Positions 1 through 7,499 of a stretch of 64,000 nucleotides of DNA are shown here, piece after piece. A program made the translations under genes and the position numbers. The stretch is from Bacillus cereus G9842 (lineage in GTDB: Bacteria > Bacillota > Bacilli > Bacillales > Bacillaceae_G). The notes beneath the pieces were generated by a model that was not told the origin of the DNA, made no database searches, and was given only the letters and a program-made list of their open reading frames with translations. Within the stretch, counting starts at the first letter, position 1. Each line of letters opens with the position of its first letter. Location: positions 3,634,001 through 3,698,000 of the forward strand of contig NC_011772.1 in assembly GCF_000021305.1 (NCBI RefSeq), in the 5' to 3' direction.

Positions 1-1065
1 AAGACCTGCAGCTAATAATGTAGCCATTACTAAATATGGGTTTGCAGCTGGGTCAACACTACGTACTTCTACGCGTGTACTAATACCACGAGATGCAGGG
101 ATACGTACTAACGGGCTACGGTTTTGTGCAGACCATGCTACGTAACAAGGCGCTTCATATCCAGGTACTAGACGTTTATATGAGTTTACAGTTGGATTTG
201 CTATCGCTGTAAATGCTGGTGCATGTTTTAAAATACCTGCGATGAAGTGACGAGCATCATCACTTAGTTGTAAGTCACCGTTTGCATCAAAGAATACGTT
301 CTCACCATTTTTAAATAATGATAAGTTACAGTGCATACCTGAACCGTTCACACCGTATAGTGGTTTCGGCATAAATGTTGCGTGTAAACCATGTTTACGA
401 GCAATTGTTTTTACAACAAGTTTGAATGTTTGAATGTCATCACATGAGCGAATTGCATTTGCATATTTAAAGTCAATTTCATGCTGCCCTGGAGCAACCT
501 CATGGTGAGATGCTTCAATTTCAAATCCCATTTCTTCAAGTTCAAGAACGATATCACGACGACAGTTTTCCCCTAGATCCATCGGCGCAAGGTCGAAGTA
601 TCCACCGTTATCGTTTAATTCTAATGTTGGATTTCCTTTTTCATCAACCTTAAATAGGAAGAATTCTGGCTCTGGTCCAAGATTGAAGTCTGAAAATCCT
701 AAAGCTTCCATTTCTTTTAACACACGTTTTAAGTTGTTACGTGGGTCTCCATCAAATGGAGTGCCATCTGCATTGTAAATATCACAGATTAGTCGAGCTA
801 CTTTACCTTTTTCAGCTGTCCAAGGGAAAATTACCCAAGTGTCTAAATCAGGATATAAATACATATCAGATTCTTCAATACGTACGAAACCTTCAATCGA
901 AGATCCATCAAACATCATTTTGTTATCAAGAGCTTTCGTTAATTGTCTCACTGGAATCTCTACGTTTTTAATTACCCCTAAAAGGTCCGTAAATTGTAAA
1001 CGGATATACTTTACATTCTCTTCTTTCGCCAAACGGAAAATATCTTCTTTTGTGTATCTAGACAT
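1..1065 (-). CDS. glnA: Glutamine synthetase, type I (3' end beyond window)
   Basis: ATP-dependent synthesis of glutamine from glutamate and ammonium; central nitrogen-assimilation enzyme in the cytoplasm. The first 355 residues are present and the rest of the roughly 444-residue protein lies beyond the left edge. Type I glutamine synthetase signatures are readable: [10 protein letters not shown] near residue 50, [11 protein letters not shown], the metal and ATP region [22 protein letters not shown], and NRSPLVRIP. The ATG at 1065 is preceded by an excellent site, AAGGAGG, eight bases upstream. The gene follows glnR after 48 bases, the usual Bacillus dicistronic glnRA operon, so it should share the GlnR-controlled promoter upstream of glnR. 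In Bacillus the feedback-inhibited enzyme also modulates GlnR and TnrA. Confidence 0.97.
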   Translation of the reverse strand, partial: MSRYTKEDIFRLAKEENVKYIRLQFTDLLGVIKNVEIPVRQLTKALDNKMMFDGSSIEGFVRIEESDMYLYPDLDTWVIFPWTAEKGKVARLICDIYNADGTPFDGDPRNNLKRVLKEMEALGFSDFNLGPEPEFFLFKVDEKGNPTLELNDNGGYFDLAPMDLGENCRRDIVLELEEMGFEIEASHHEVAPGQHEIDFKYANAIRSCDDIQTFKLVVKTIARKHGLHATFMPKPLYGVNGSGMHCNLSLFKNGENVFFDANGDLQLSDDARHFIAGILKHAPAFTAIANPTVNSYKRLVPGYEAPCYVAWSAQNRSPLVRIPASRGISTRVEVRSVDPAANPYLVMATLLAAGL

Positions 1066-1113
1066 TATAAATTCCTCCTTAGTCCCTCTAATCGCCTTCA
1101 GAATCAGTTATCT

Positions 1114-1503
1114 TTAGTGAAAAAATCTTGAAATGTCACCTTGTCGCAATGAAGTTCGATTGAATCTACCTGTATGTTGTAGTTCATCTCGAAGTATTTT
1201 GCGAAGCTCAGTTTTTGAAATTTCTTTTGTTTCTTCTTTTACTTTCACTGCTTCTGTTTGATTTTCTTTCATTAGTAACACTTGCTTAATACCAGCCATA
1301 TTCAAGCCTTGATCTAACAAATCTTTAATCTCTAACAACTTATCTACATCGTTAAATGAAAATAATCTACGATTCCCCTTTGTACGGGTTGGAGAAACAA
1401 GATTATGCTCTTCATAGTAGCGAATTTGACGTGCAGACAATTGTGTTAAATCCATAACAATACCAATTGGAAACAGCGGGGCAGAACGTCTATCTTCTTT
1501 CAT
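1114..1503 (-). CDS. glnR: MerR-family nitrogen regulator GlnR
   Basis: Repressor of glutamine synthetase and other nitrogen genes under nitrogen excess. The 129-residue protein has an N-terminal MerR winged helix-turn-helix (about residues 13-80, with [19 protein letters not shown]) and a short charged C-terminal tail, as in Bacillus GlnR, where the tail is autoinhibitory and is relieved by feedback-inhibited glutamine synthetase. It is first in the glnRA operon. The upstream region carries a perfect TGTNAN7TNACA box and a second, degenerate box over the -35, which fits autoregulation. TnrA is the close paralogue, but the position upstream of glnA identifies GlnR. Confidence 0.96.
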   Translation of the reverse strand: MKEDRRSAPLFPIGIVMDLTQLSARQIRYYEEHNLVSPTRTKGNRRLFSFNDVDKLLEIKDLLDQGLNMAGIKQVLLMKENQTEAVKVKEETKEISKTELRKILRDELQHTGRFNRTSLRQGDISRFFH

Positions 1504-1536
1504 TTTTCAGTTCCTCCTTCGCCTTAACTGCTTCTC

Positions 1537-1565
1537 ATTTTATAACATGTTATGTTTAGTGTCAA
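1537..1565 (-). promoter_or_regulatory. glnRA sigma-A promoter
   Basis: On the minus strand a perfect -35 TTGACA (complement of 1560-1565) and -10 TAAAAT (complement of 1537-1542) are separated by exactly 17 bases and lie just upstream of glnR. A 12-base palindrome, ATAACATGTTAT (1542-1553), overlaps the -10. Confidence 0.8.
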
Positions 1566-1569
1566 TAGA

Positions 1570-1586
1570 TGTTAGCTTTTCTTACA
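1570..1586. promoter_or_regulatory. GlnR/TnrA operator
   Basis: TGTTAGCTTTTCTTACA matches the GlnR/TnrA consensus TGTNAN7TNACA at every fixed position. It lies directly upstream of the -35 of glnRA. A second, weaker half-matching site, TGACACTAAACATAACA on the minus strand, overlaps the -35 itself, an arrangement like the two-site glnRA control region of B. subtilis. Confidence 0.85.
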
Positions 1587-1645
1587 TGATTTTTTATAAA
1601 TTTTTTCATTCTTTTTTCTAATCGCATAAATCGTTACTTTTATAC

Positions 1646-1671
1646 GAAAAAAGCTGCCGATATCGACAGCT
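1646..1671 (-). terminator. Terminator of the hflX-ynbB operon
   Basis: Inverted repeat AGCTGTCGATATCGGCAGCT (one mismatch) followed on the minus strand by a run of six T, five bases after the ynbB stop codon. Confidence 0.85.
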
Positions 1672-1676
1672 CCCCT

Positions 1677-2948
1677 TTAAGAAATTGTTAATAAATTCTT
1701 TTCAATCAATTCATCAATCGCAGAACAAATCGCAATTTTAACATGCGAATACGTTAATCCACCTTGCACATATGCAACATACGGTGGTCTAATCGGACCA
1801 TCAGCAGACAATTCAATACTTGCACCTTGAATAAATGTTCCCGCCGCCATAATTACATCATCTTCATAACCTGGCATATAGTTTGCATACGGAGTAAAAT
1901 GCGAATTAATTGGAGATGCATATTGAATCGCTTGGCAGAAGGCAATCATACGGTCTTTATCATCAAATTGAACAGATTGAATTAAGTCTGTTCTTGGTGC
2001 ATTCCACGCTGGTGACGTGTTCATTCCTAACTTTTCTAAAAACGCAGCTGTAAAAATTGCACCTTTCAGCGCTTGTCCTGCAACATGTGGCGCTAAGAAG
2101 AACCCTTGATACATTTCTTGCAGACTGTATAAAGACGCTCCAGCTTCCGCACCAATTCCCGGAGATGTTAAACGATATGCACACGCTTCAACATACTGTT
2201 CTTTACCGACAATGTAACCACCAGTTTTTACAATTCCCCCGCCTGGGTTTTTAATAAGCGAACCCGCCATTAAATCTGCACCAACATGACACGGCTCTTG
2301 CTCTTCAATAAACTCACCATAACAGTTATCTACAAACACAACAACATCAGGTTTAATTTCTTTAACAAACGCGATCATCTCTTTAATTTGATAAATAGTA
2401 AACGATGGACGAGTAGCATAACCTTTCGAACGCTGAATACCGATCATTTTCGTATTACTATGAATCGCTGCTGCAACAGCTTCAAAATCAACAAGCCCAC
2501 CTTCAGTTAGCGGAACTGCATTGTAACCAATATTATATTCTTTAAATGAACCTACACCTTTCCCACGCACGCCAACGATTTCCTCTAACGTATCATACGG
2601 TTTTCCAGTGATGTACAATAACTCATCTCCTGGACGTAAAATACCGAATAACGCTGTAGAAATAGCGTGAGTACCTGAAATAATTTGCGGACGAACAAGT
2701 CCAGCTTCCGCTCCAAACACATCAGCATACACTTTTTCTAACGAATCACGGCCAATATCATCATAACCATAACCTGTCGTCGGGATAAAATGCGAGTCAC
2801 TAATTTTATGTTTACGAAAACTTTCTAATACACGAAACTGATTACTTTCAATTACTTCATCCGCACGTTTATGTACTTCTGTAATCTGACTCTCTACTTC
2901 TTTTACGATTGGAGCAATTTTTTCTCCATTTTTCAAACGATCAAACAT
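1677..2948 (-). CDS. ynbB: Methionine gamma-lyase-like PLP enzyme (YnbB family)
   Basis: Member of the Cys/Met-metabolism PLP-dependent superfamily, in the branch often labelled methionine gamma-lyase or aluminium-resistance protein; the true substrate is not established. The protein has 423 residues. It shows the substrate and PLP region YGYDDIGRD near residue 60, SGTHAIS around residue 90, [10 protein letters not shown], and the likely PLP lysine in SLIKNPGGG near residue 235. The start overlaps the last eight bases of hflX, so the two are translationally coupled. The hflX-ynbB-glnR-glnA order is the same as in B. subtilis. Family assignment is firm; the reaction is inferred from the family name only. 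Confidence 0.88.
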   Translation of the reverse strand: MFDRLKNGEKIAPIVKEVESQITEVHKRADEVIESNQFRVLESFRKHKISDSHFIPTTGYGYDDIGRDSLEKVYADVFGAEAGLVRPQIISGTHAISTALFGILRPGDELLYITGKPYDTLEEIVGVRGKGVGSFKEYNIGYNAVPLTEGGLVDFEAVAAAIHSNTKMIGIQRSKGYATRPSFTIYQIKEMIAFVKEIKPDVVVFVDNCYGEFIEEQEPCHVGADLMAGSLIKNPGGGIVKTGGYIVGKEQYVEACAYRLTSPGIGAEAGASLYSLQEMYQGFFLAPHVAGQALKGAIFTAAFLEKLGMNTSPAWNAPRTDLIQSVQFDDKDRMIAFCQAIQYASPINSHFTPYANYMPGYEDDVIMAAGTFIQGASIELSADGPIRPPYVAYVQGGLTYSHVKIAICSAIDELIEKNLLTIS

Positions 2949-4218
2949 TTTTATTTTCTCCTTCTTCCACTAAAAATCTCTTTAATTGCACATTAAGCGA
3001 TGAATGAGTAAAAATATACCCTGCACAATCATATACAAATTTATCTTCCAGAAACTCCATCTTTGCTAATAGCGTTTCCGTCTTTAAAAGCGTTAATAAC
3101 TTACCTTCACTCGGAGGGATTTCTACTCGATAACGATCCATTTCTTTCTTCATTTTCATTTCTATCGCTTCTTTTATACGCAATAAATCACTTTCTTCAA
3201 AAGCACTAGTCATTAAGAAATCACTTTTCGGAAACGGAATAAAGTTTTGATGTAATTCATCTTTTTTATTATATAACGTAATAATAGGAATATGATTAAT
3301 TTCAAGTTCTGATAATAATCGTTTTACTGTTCTTTCATGCCCTATGTAGTTAGGATCCGCAGAATCAACTACATGTAAAATAACATCTGCTTCCCCCGCT
3401 TCTTCCAGTGTTGAACGAAAAGCAGCAATTAATGAAGTGGGTAAATCTTGTATAAAACCAACAGTATCAGTTAGTAATACTGTATAACCAGAAGGTAACG
3501 GCATCTTCCTCGTCGTTGGGTCTAGTGTTGCAAACAGAAGGTTTTCTTCAAACGTATTAGCTTCCGTTAATCTATTAAACAGTGTCGATTTCCCTGCATT
3601 TGTATAGCCTATTAATGAAACTTGAAATACTTTATTGTCTTTTCTTCTCTCACGATATCTTTTTCGGTGTTCCACAACAACTGCAAGTTGTTTCTTTATT
3701 TCATCAATACGCGATCGAATATGACGACGATCCGTCTCAAGTTTCGTCTCACCCGGTCCTCTCGTTCCAATACCACCACCAAGACGTGATAAGGACAACC
3801 CTTGACCCATAAGACGTGGCATTGTATATTGCAACTGAGCTAATTCTACTTGAAGCTTACCTTCCCTCGACTTCGCACGTTGCGCAAAAATATCTAGTAT
3901 TAGTTGCGTTCGATCAATTACTCTCGCATCTAATACTGAGGATAAATTCCGAATTTGACTCGGCGTTAATTCATTATTAAATACAATAACATCCGGCTCT
4001 AATTCTTCAGTTAGCATTGTAAGCTCTTCTAATTTCCCTTTACCTATGTAAGTTGCCGGATGAAACTTTGGTCGTTTTTGCGTTGTTGAAACTAACACTT
4101 CCGCTCTCGCAGTCTTAGCTAGTGATGCAAGCTCTTTCATGGAATGCATAAATTTTTCATCATCATCTTGCGGCAATTGACAGCCTACTAATATGACTTT
4201 TTCTTTTTCTTCCATCAA
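2941..4218 (-). CDS. hflX: Ribosome-associated GTPase HflX
   Basis: GTPase that binds the 50S subunit and rescues or splits stalled ribosomes in stress. The 425-residue protein has the N-terminal HflX domain (about 1-195) with [16 protein letters not shown] at its end, then the G domain: P-loop GYTNAGKST near residue 205, switch and G2 TLDPTTR, G3 DTVGF, G4 NKKD and G5-like MTSAF. A C-terminal helical extension follows. It is first in an operon with ynbB, whose start codon lies inside the hflX 3' end. Length and all motifs are normal. Confidence 0.95.
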   Translation of the reverse strand: MMEEKEKVILVGCQLPQDDDEKFMHSMKELASLAKTARAEVLVSTTQKRPKFHPATYIGKGKLEELTMLTEELEPDVIVFNNELTPSQIRNLSSVLDARVIDRTQLILDIFAQRAKSREGKLQVELAQLQYTMPRLMGQGLSLSRLGGGIGTRGPGETKLETDRRHIRSRIDEIKKQLAVVVEHRKRYRERRKDNKVFQVSLIGYTNAGKSTLFNRLTEANTFEENLLFATLDPTTRKMPLPSGYTVLLTDTVGFIQDLPTSLIAAFRSTLEEAGEADVILHVVDSADPNYIGHERTVKRLLSELEINHIPIITLYNKKDELHQNFIPFPKSDFLMTSAFEESDLLRIKEAIEMKMKKEMDRYRVEIPPSEGKLLTLLKTETLLAKMEFLEDKFVYDCAGYIFTHSSLNVQLKRFLVEEGENKNV

Positions 4219-4307
4219 ATATGTTCACTCATCCTTTTCGAAATTTAAACCTTCTAATATAATAGCAGAGGAAGCACATTTCATCTAGTTAGCGGGGGAG
4301 AAAATTC

Positions 4308-4931
4308 ATGGCATGGGAGATTTTTAGCATCATAGGCACAATCGCTTTCGCACTAAGCGGAGCCATTGTTGCAATGGAAGAGGATTATGATATTTTCGGG
4401 GTGTATATTTTAGGAATGGCAACCGCATTTGGGGGAGGTGCCCTTCGTAATTTATTAATCGGTTATCCGATTGTCGCGTTTTGGCAACAAGACATGTTAT
4501 TCCAAATCGCACTTTTATCAATGACTATTATTTTTCTTTTTCCAAATAAGTTAATTAGACATTGGAAAAAGTGGGAAAATATCACTGACGCTATCGGCTT
4601 ATCAGCATTTGCTGTACAAGGAGCATTATATGCTCAAAAATTAAATTTACCAATTAGCGCCACAATCGTGGCAGCTGTTTTAACTGGTATCGGCGGCGGT
4701 ATCATTCGCGACCTTTTAGCCCGCAGAAAACCTCTCGTTCTTCGAGCTGAAGTATATGCCTTTTGGACAATTTTAGCAGGTTTCTTAATTGGCGCTCAAA
4801 TTATTGTTAGCGATTGGGCTCTTTACATTTTATTCATTTTAATTGTTTGCTTCCGCATGGTTTCTATTCATTACAAATGGCATTTACCGCACAGACGTAT
4901 CGAAACGAAAGAACGTTCAATGCATAAATAG
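4308..4931 (+). CDS. TRIC-type (YadS/UPF0126) membrane channel protein
   Basis: Integral membrane protein of the bacterial trimeric intracellular cation channel family. The 207-residue protein is almost entirely hydrophobic, with about seven predicted membrane helices arranged as two repeats, each carrying the family's glycine-rich motif: GGGALRNLLIGYP near residue 44 and GGGIIRDLLARR near residue 127. Prokaryotic homologues form homotrimeric monovalent-cation channels; the physiological role in bacilli is unclear. A strong purine-rich site (GGGGGAG) precedes the ATG. It is divergent from hflX and ends at its own terminator, so it is probably monocistronic. Confidence 0.88.
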   Translation: MAWEIFSIIGTIAFALSGAIVAMEEDYDIFGVYILGMATAFGGGALRNLLIGYPIVAFWQQDMLFQIALLSMTIIFLFPNKLIRHWKKWENITDAIGLSAFAVQGALYAQKLNLPISATIVAAVLTGIGGGIIRDLLARRKPLVLRAEVYAFWTILAGFLIGAQIIVSDWALYILFILIVCFRMVSIHYKWHLPHRRIETKERSMHK

Positions 4932-4937
4932 CAATCT

Positions 4938-4968
4938 AACCTCTTTACATATCGTAAAGAGGTTTTTC
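4938..4968 (+). terminator. Terminator of TRIC gene
   Basis: Perfect 11-bp stem AACCTCTTTAC / GTAAAGAGGTT with a five-base loop, followed by TTTTTCTTTT, seven bases after the stop codon. Confidence 0.9.
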
Positions 4969-5030
4969 TTTTCTAACGATTTTTTCTTTATATAATGTTT
5001 ATACTAATTTTTAAAGTGAGGTGAATACAA

Positions 5031-5168
5031 ATGACAAACCACGTTAATAAAGGAGCTCAAAAAAGTTCAGTAAACCAATTTGGACACGACCCTAATTCAG
5101 CACACGAAAAGAGCGCTAAAATGGAACGCTTCCATAAAGCGCACCAAGAAAAAGCAAAAAAAGAGTAA
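5031..5168 (+). CDS. Small highly charged protein of 45 residues, function unknown
   Basis: A short open frame starting MTNHVNKGAQKSS and ending HQEKAKKE. It is very hydrophilic, rich in Lys, His, Asn and Glu, has no hydrophobic segment or cysteine, and looks like the small soluble proteins of unknown role common in the B. cereus group. Support for translation: a good site (GTGAGGTGA) nine bases before the ATG, codon use like the neighbours, and a position between two terminators as a separate unit. I do not recognise the family with certainty. Confidence 0.7.
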   Translation: MTNHVNKGAQKSSVNQFGHDPNSAHEKSAKMERFHKAHQEKAKKE

Positions 5169-5180
5169 ACGAACTTATAC

Positions 5181-5215
5181 ACAAAAATAGACGCACAGTT
5201 TATGTACTGTGCGTC
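5181..5215 (-). terminator. Terminator of spoVK
   Basis: Ten-bp perfect stem GACGCACAGT / ACTGTGCGTC with a six-base loop at 5190-5215, overlapping the spoVK stop. On the minus strand it is followed by CTATTTTTGTGT. Confidence 0.85.
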
Positions 5216-6156
5216 TCCTCTTCGAGCATCAAATCCATACTCGATATTCCAATTAAATCATTTTTATCATACGTATCTTCTTGCAACAACCGCATCGCCT
5301 GTGTACGAATTGATTTTTCAACAATATTCCGTACATACCGCCCATTACTAAACGATGTAATTTGCGACGAATACTTCACCGCATGTAAATGATCCCTAAA
5401 TTTCCATTCAGCTTCTTTTGATAACTGATATTCACGATCTTCATACATTCTCTTTCCAATTTCCAATAGCTGATTTACCGAGTAATCCGCAAATTCAATA
5501 ATAAATGGAAAACGAGACTGCAGCCCTGGATTTAATGAAAGAAAGTGATTCATCTCTCTTGAATATCCAGCTAAAATCAATACAAAACCATGTTGTTTAT
5601 CTTCCATATGTTTTACAAGCGTATCAATTGCTTCTTTTCCAAAGTCCTTCTCTCCTCCTCGAGCTAAAGAATAAGCCTCATCAATAAACAAAATACCTCC
5701 CATTGCTTTTTTTATTAAGTCTCTTGTTTTTTGAGCTGTATGGCCGATATACTCTCCTACAAGATCAGCACGTTCAGCTTCAACCAAGTGGCCTTTCGAT
5801 AGAATATTCATCTCAAACAGCAATTTCCCTATCATTCTAGCAACAGTTGTCTTCCCTGTACCCGGATTCCCTTTAAACAACATATGAAGTACTTGCTTCT
5901 CAGACTTCAATCCCTTCTCTTGTCTTTTTTTATTCACATAAATCCAAGCATATATTTCTTTTATTATCTTTTTTATATCATCCATCCCAACAAGCTTCCC
6001 CATCTCTTCTTCAATTCTCTGCAGCATTTCATGTTTAATTGTAGTTTCATTTGAAATTACCGTTTTATTTTCTGTGGCTGGCAAAGAAATTTTCTTTCGA
6101 TGGTTTAACACAATATTAATTTGATTGTTGTTTTTCTTTCGCATCGATTGTTCCAT
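5200..6156 (-). CDS. spoVK: Stage V sporulation protein K, CbxX/CfxQ-type AAA ATPase
   Basis: AAA ATPase needed for spore maturation in Bacillus. The 318-residue protein has a divergent basic N-terminus (residues 1-50), then a CbxX/CfxQ AAA module: Walker A GNPGTGKT at residues 96-103, pore-loop region around LVGEYIGHTAQKT, Walker B ILFIDEAYSL near residue 155, sensor-1 region VLILAGYS, arginine finger in NPGLQSRFPF, and a C-terminal lid with NGRYVRNIVEKS. A GAGGTG site lies seven bases before the ATG. Immediately upstream (6170) a bcr1 repeat begins, so the normal promoter-to-ribosome-site interval has been occupied by the repeat. The gene is normally expressed in the mother cell; I see no clear sigma-E promoter beyond the repeat. 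Confidence 0.95.
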   Translation of the reverse strand: MEQSMRKKNNNQINIVLNHRKKISLPATENKTVISNETTIKHEMLQRIEEEMGKLVGMDDIKKIIKEIYAWIYVNKKRQEKGLKSEKQVLHMLFKGNPGTGKTTVARMIGKLLFEMNILSKGHLVEAERADLVGEYIGHTAQKTRDLIKKAMGGILFIDEAYSLARGGEKDFGKEAIDTLVKHMEDKQHGFVLILAGYSREMNHFLSLNPGLQSRFPFIIEFADYSVNQLLEIGKRMYEDREYQLSKEAEWKFRDHLHAVKYSSQITSFSNGRYVRNIVEKSIRTQAMRLLQEDTYDKNDLIGISSMDLMLEEETHST

Positions 6157-6169
6157 ACAATCACCTCAT

Positions 6170-6325
6170 TTTATCCCGCTATTTGCGGGCAGTAAGACTC
6201 CCACCTCGACATTCAGCAAACGCTTGGTATTTAAGCGGGAGATAACCGCCCGTAAATGCCCGATTGGTTCAACTAATAATCGCAGAGGATGAACAAAATC
6301 CCCACTGATTATAGTTTCACTTTAT
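6170..6325 (-). repeat. bcr1-type repeat element, copy 1 (156 bp)
   Basis: Starts and ends with TTTAT (6170-6174 and 6321-6325), the five-base duplication typical of bcr1. Read on the minus strand it begins ATAAAGTGAAAC and ends with the hairpin CCCGCAAATAGCGGG followed by ATAAA. It aligns along its length with the copies at 50392 and 55905. Internal arms CTCCCGCT and AGGTGGGAG (minus strand) can form a stem. bcr1 is known from the B. cereus group as a mobile, structured repeat; identification is from memory of the family's ends, length and flanks. Confidence 0.87.
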
Positions 6326-6384
6326 CCACTCACCAAATATTATTATTCCTGTCCCCCTTGTAAATGCCTATTTTCAGAAAAGTT

Positions 6385-6393
6385 TGCTATAAT
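6385..6393 (+). promoter_or_regulatory. Extended -10 promoter of the recombinase gene
   Basis: TGCTATAAT, a perfect extended -10 element, 28 bases before the start codon at 6421. No good -35 is visible, which is usual for extended -10 promoters. Confidence 0.6.
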
Positions 6394-6420
6394 ATAAGAA
6401 ATAATTAAGGTGGTGGGACT

Positions 6421-7386
6421 ATGGAGACAACGGAATTCCATGATACAATACAAGCCTTTTCTATTTTTTTATTGAATAAAGGCCGAAAACCCTCAACTAT
6501 TAAACGTTATGTTTATGACGTTGAAGACTTCGGACATTGGTTAGAAAAAAACAAAAAGCTCCCTTCCAGTAATATATGGGCTACACTTTGTACAAAAGAC
6601 TACGAAGATTACTTTTCCGATTTAAAAACGAATCGACATTACTCAGAAAAAACGATGCATCGTGTATTTACTGTATTAAATAGAATGCATCACTTTCTAA
6701 ACATTCCCAATCCATTGAAGAATATGGAAATATCTATTCAACCAGACCGTACACTTCGTAACGAAGATTTCATTTCACCTGATGAAGAAAAAAGATTAAA
6801 GTATATAGTCACTTCATTAGAAGGACTTTCAGAAAAACAACTTCCTGTGCGCCCTTTATTAATGGATCGCAATATTGCTATTTTAAATCTATTGATCGAC
6901 TACGGTTTATCCTTACAGGAACTTACAGCATTAACAATGCATCACGTTCACTTTGAAACTAACACATTGTCAATCCCAGCAACCGCAGGTGTAGAAAGAA
7001 CAATTACATTAGCAAAAGAAGACAAAAAACAACTATATAATTATTACAAAAGTATCCCAGAACCAGTTCGTCCTAAGTATCATAGTGATGATTCATTGTT
7101 TGTCGCATTTGATTTTAACCGCGGAACATACAGGTGGGTATATGAAAATGATGCACCAAAGGCATTAACGGAAATTGCTATACAAAAAATGATTCGCCTC
7201 GAAGTGGCTAGAGCCAATTTACGTAAAGGAATTTCAGGACAACATTTTCGTAACACCTATATTTTAAACTTAATAAAAAAAGAAACTCCTGAATCAGAAA
7301 TTATAAAACTCGCTGGATTCAAATCAAAAATTTCATTAAAGCGATATTATCAATACGCAGAAAATAGAAAAAACGCCTTATTGTAA
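6421..7386 (+). CDS. Tyrosine recombinase-like protein with altered catalytic residues
   Basis: A 321-residue protein of the tyrosine recombinase/phage integrase fold. An N-terminal SAM-like core-binding domain (about residues 8-100, with INKGRKPSTIKRYVYD-type start) is followed by a catalytic-type domain (about 130-315). Of the canonical residues, the box II His and Arg are visible in GQHFRNTY and the tyrosine is probably one of RYYQYAE. However the box I Arg, normally in GLRxSEL, is replaced in GLSLQEL, and the LGH histidine is replaced in LAGFKS. This suggests reduced or lost recombinase activity, or a domesticated DNA-binding role. A ribosome site AAGGTGG precedes the ATG. The gene stands alone, with its own promoter and terminator, between a bcr1 repeat and a collagen-like spore gene. 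There is no sign of a surrounding integrated element. Confidence 0.85.
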   Translation: METTEFHDTIQAFSIFLLNKGRKPSTIKRYVYDVEDFGHWLEKNKKLPSSNIWATLCTKDYEDYFSDLKTNRHYSEKTMHRVFTVLNRMHHFLNIPNPLKNMEISIQPDRTLRNEDFISPDEEKRLKYIVTSLEGLSEKQLPVRPLLMDRNIAILNLLIDYGLSLQELTALTMHHVHFETNTLSIPATAGVERTITLAKEDKKQLYNYYKSIPEPVRPKYHSDDSLFVAFDFNRGTYRWVYENDAPKALTEIAIQKMIRLEVARANLRKGISGQHFRNTYILNLIKKETPESEIIKLAGFKSKISLKRYYQYAENRKNALL

Positions 7387-7396
7387 GGCGTTTTTT
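7370..7396 (+). terminator. Terminator of recombinase gene
   Basis: Eleven-bp perfect stem AAAACGCCTTA / TAAGGCGTTTT with a three-base loop, overlapping the stop codon and followed by a T run. Confidence 0.9.
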
Positions 7397-7499
7397 CTAT
7401 TTTTTCTTTAAACAAACGATTTTACTATGACCATTTAACTAATTTCTGCATCTACTATGATGAGTTTCGTTCACATTTTCATGAGAAAGGAGAGATTTA

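Noticed and set aside
3582..3812. Short antisense frames within hflX, copA, fruA, permease and repair genes
   Set aside because: All are shadows of well-supported genes, without ribosome sites or family motifs.
6170..6325. Possible attachment site or invertible element of the neighbouring recombinase
   Set aside because: The sequence recurs at two distant places with no recombinase nearby, and its ends match the bcr1 family, so it is a dispersed repeat.
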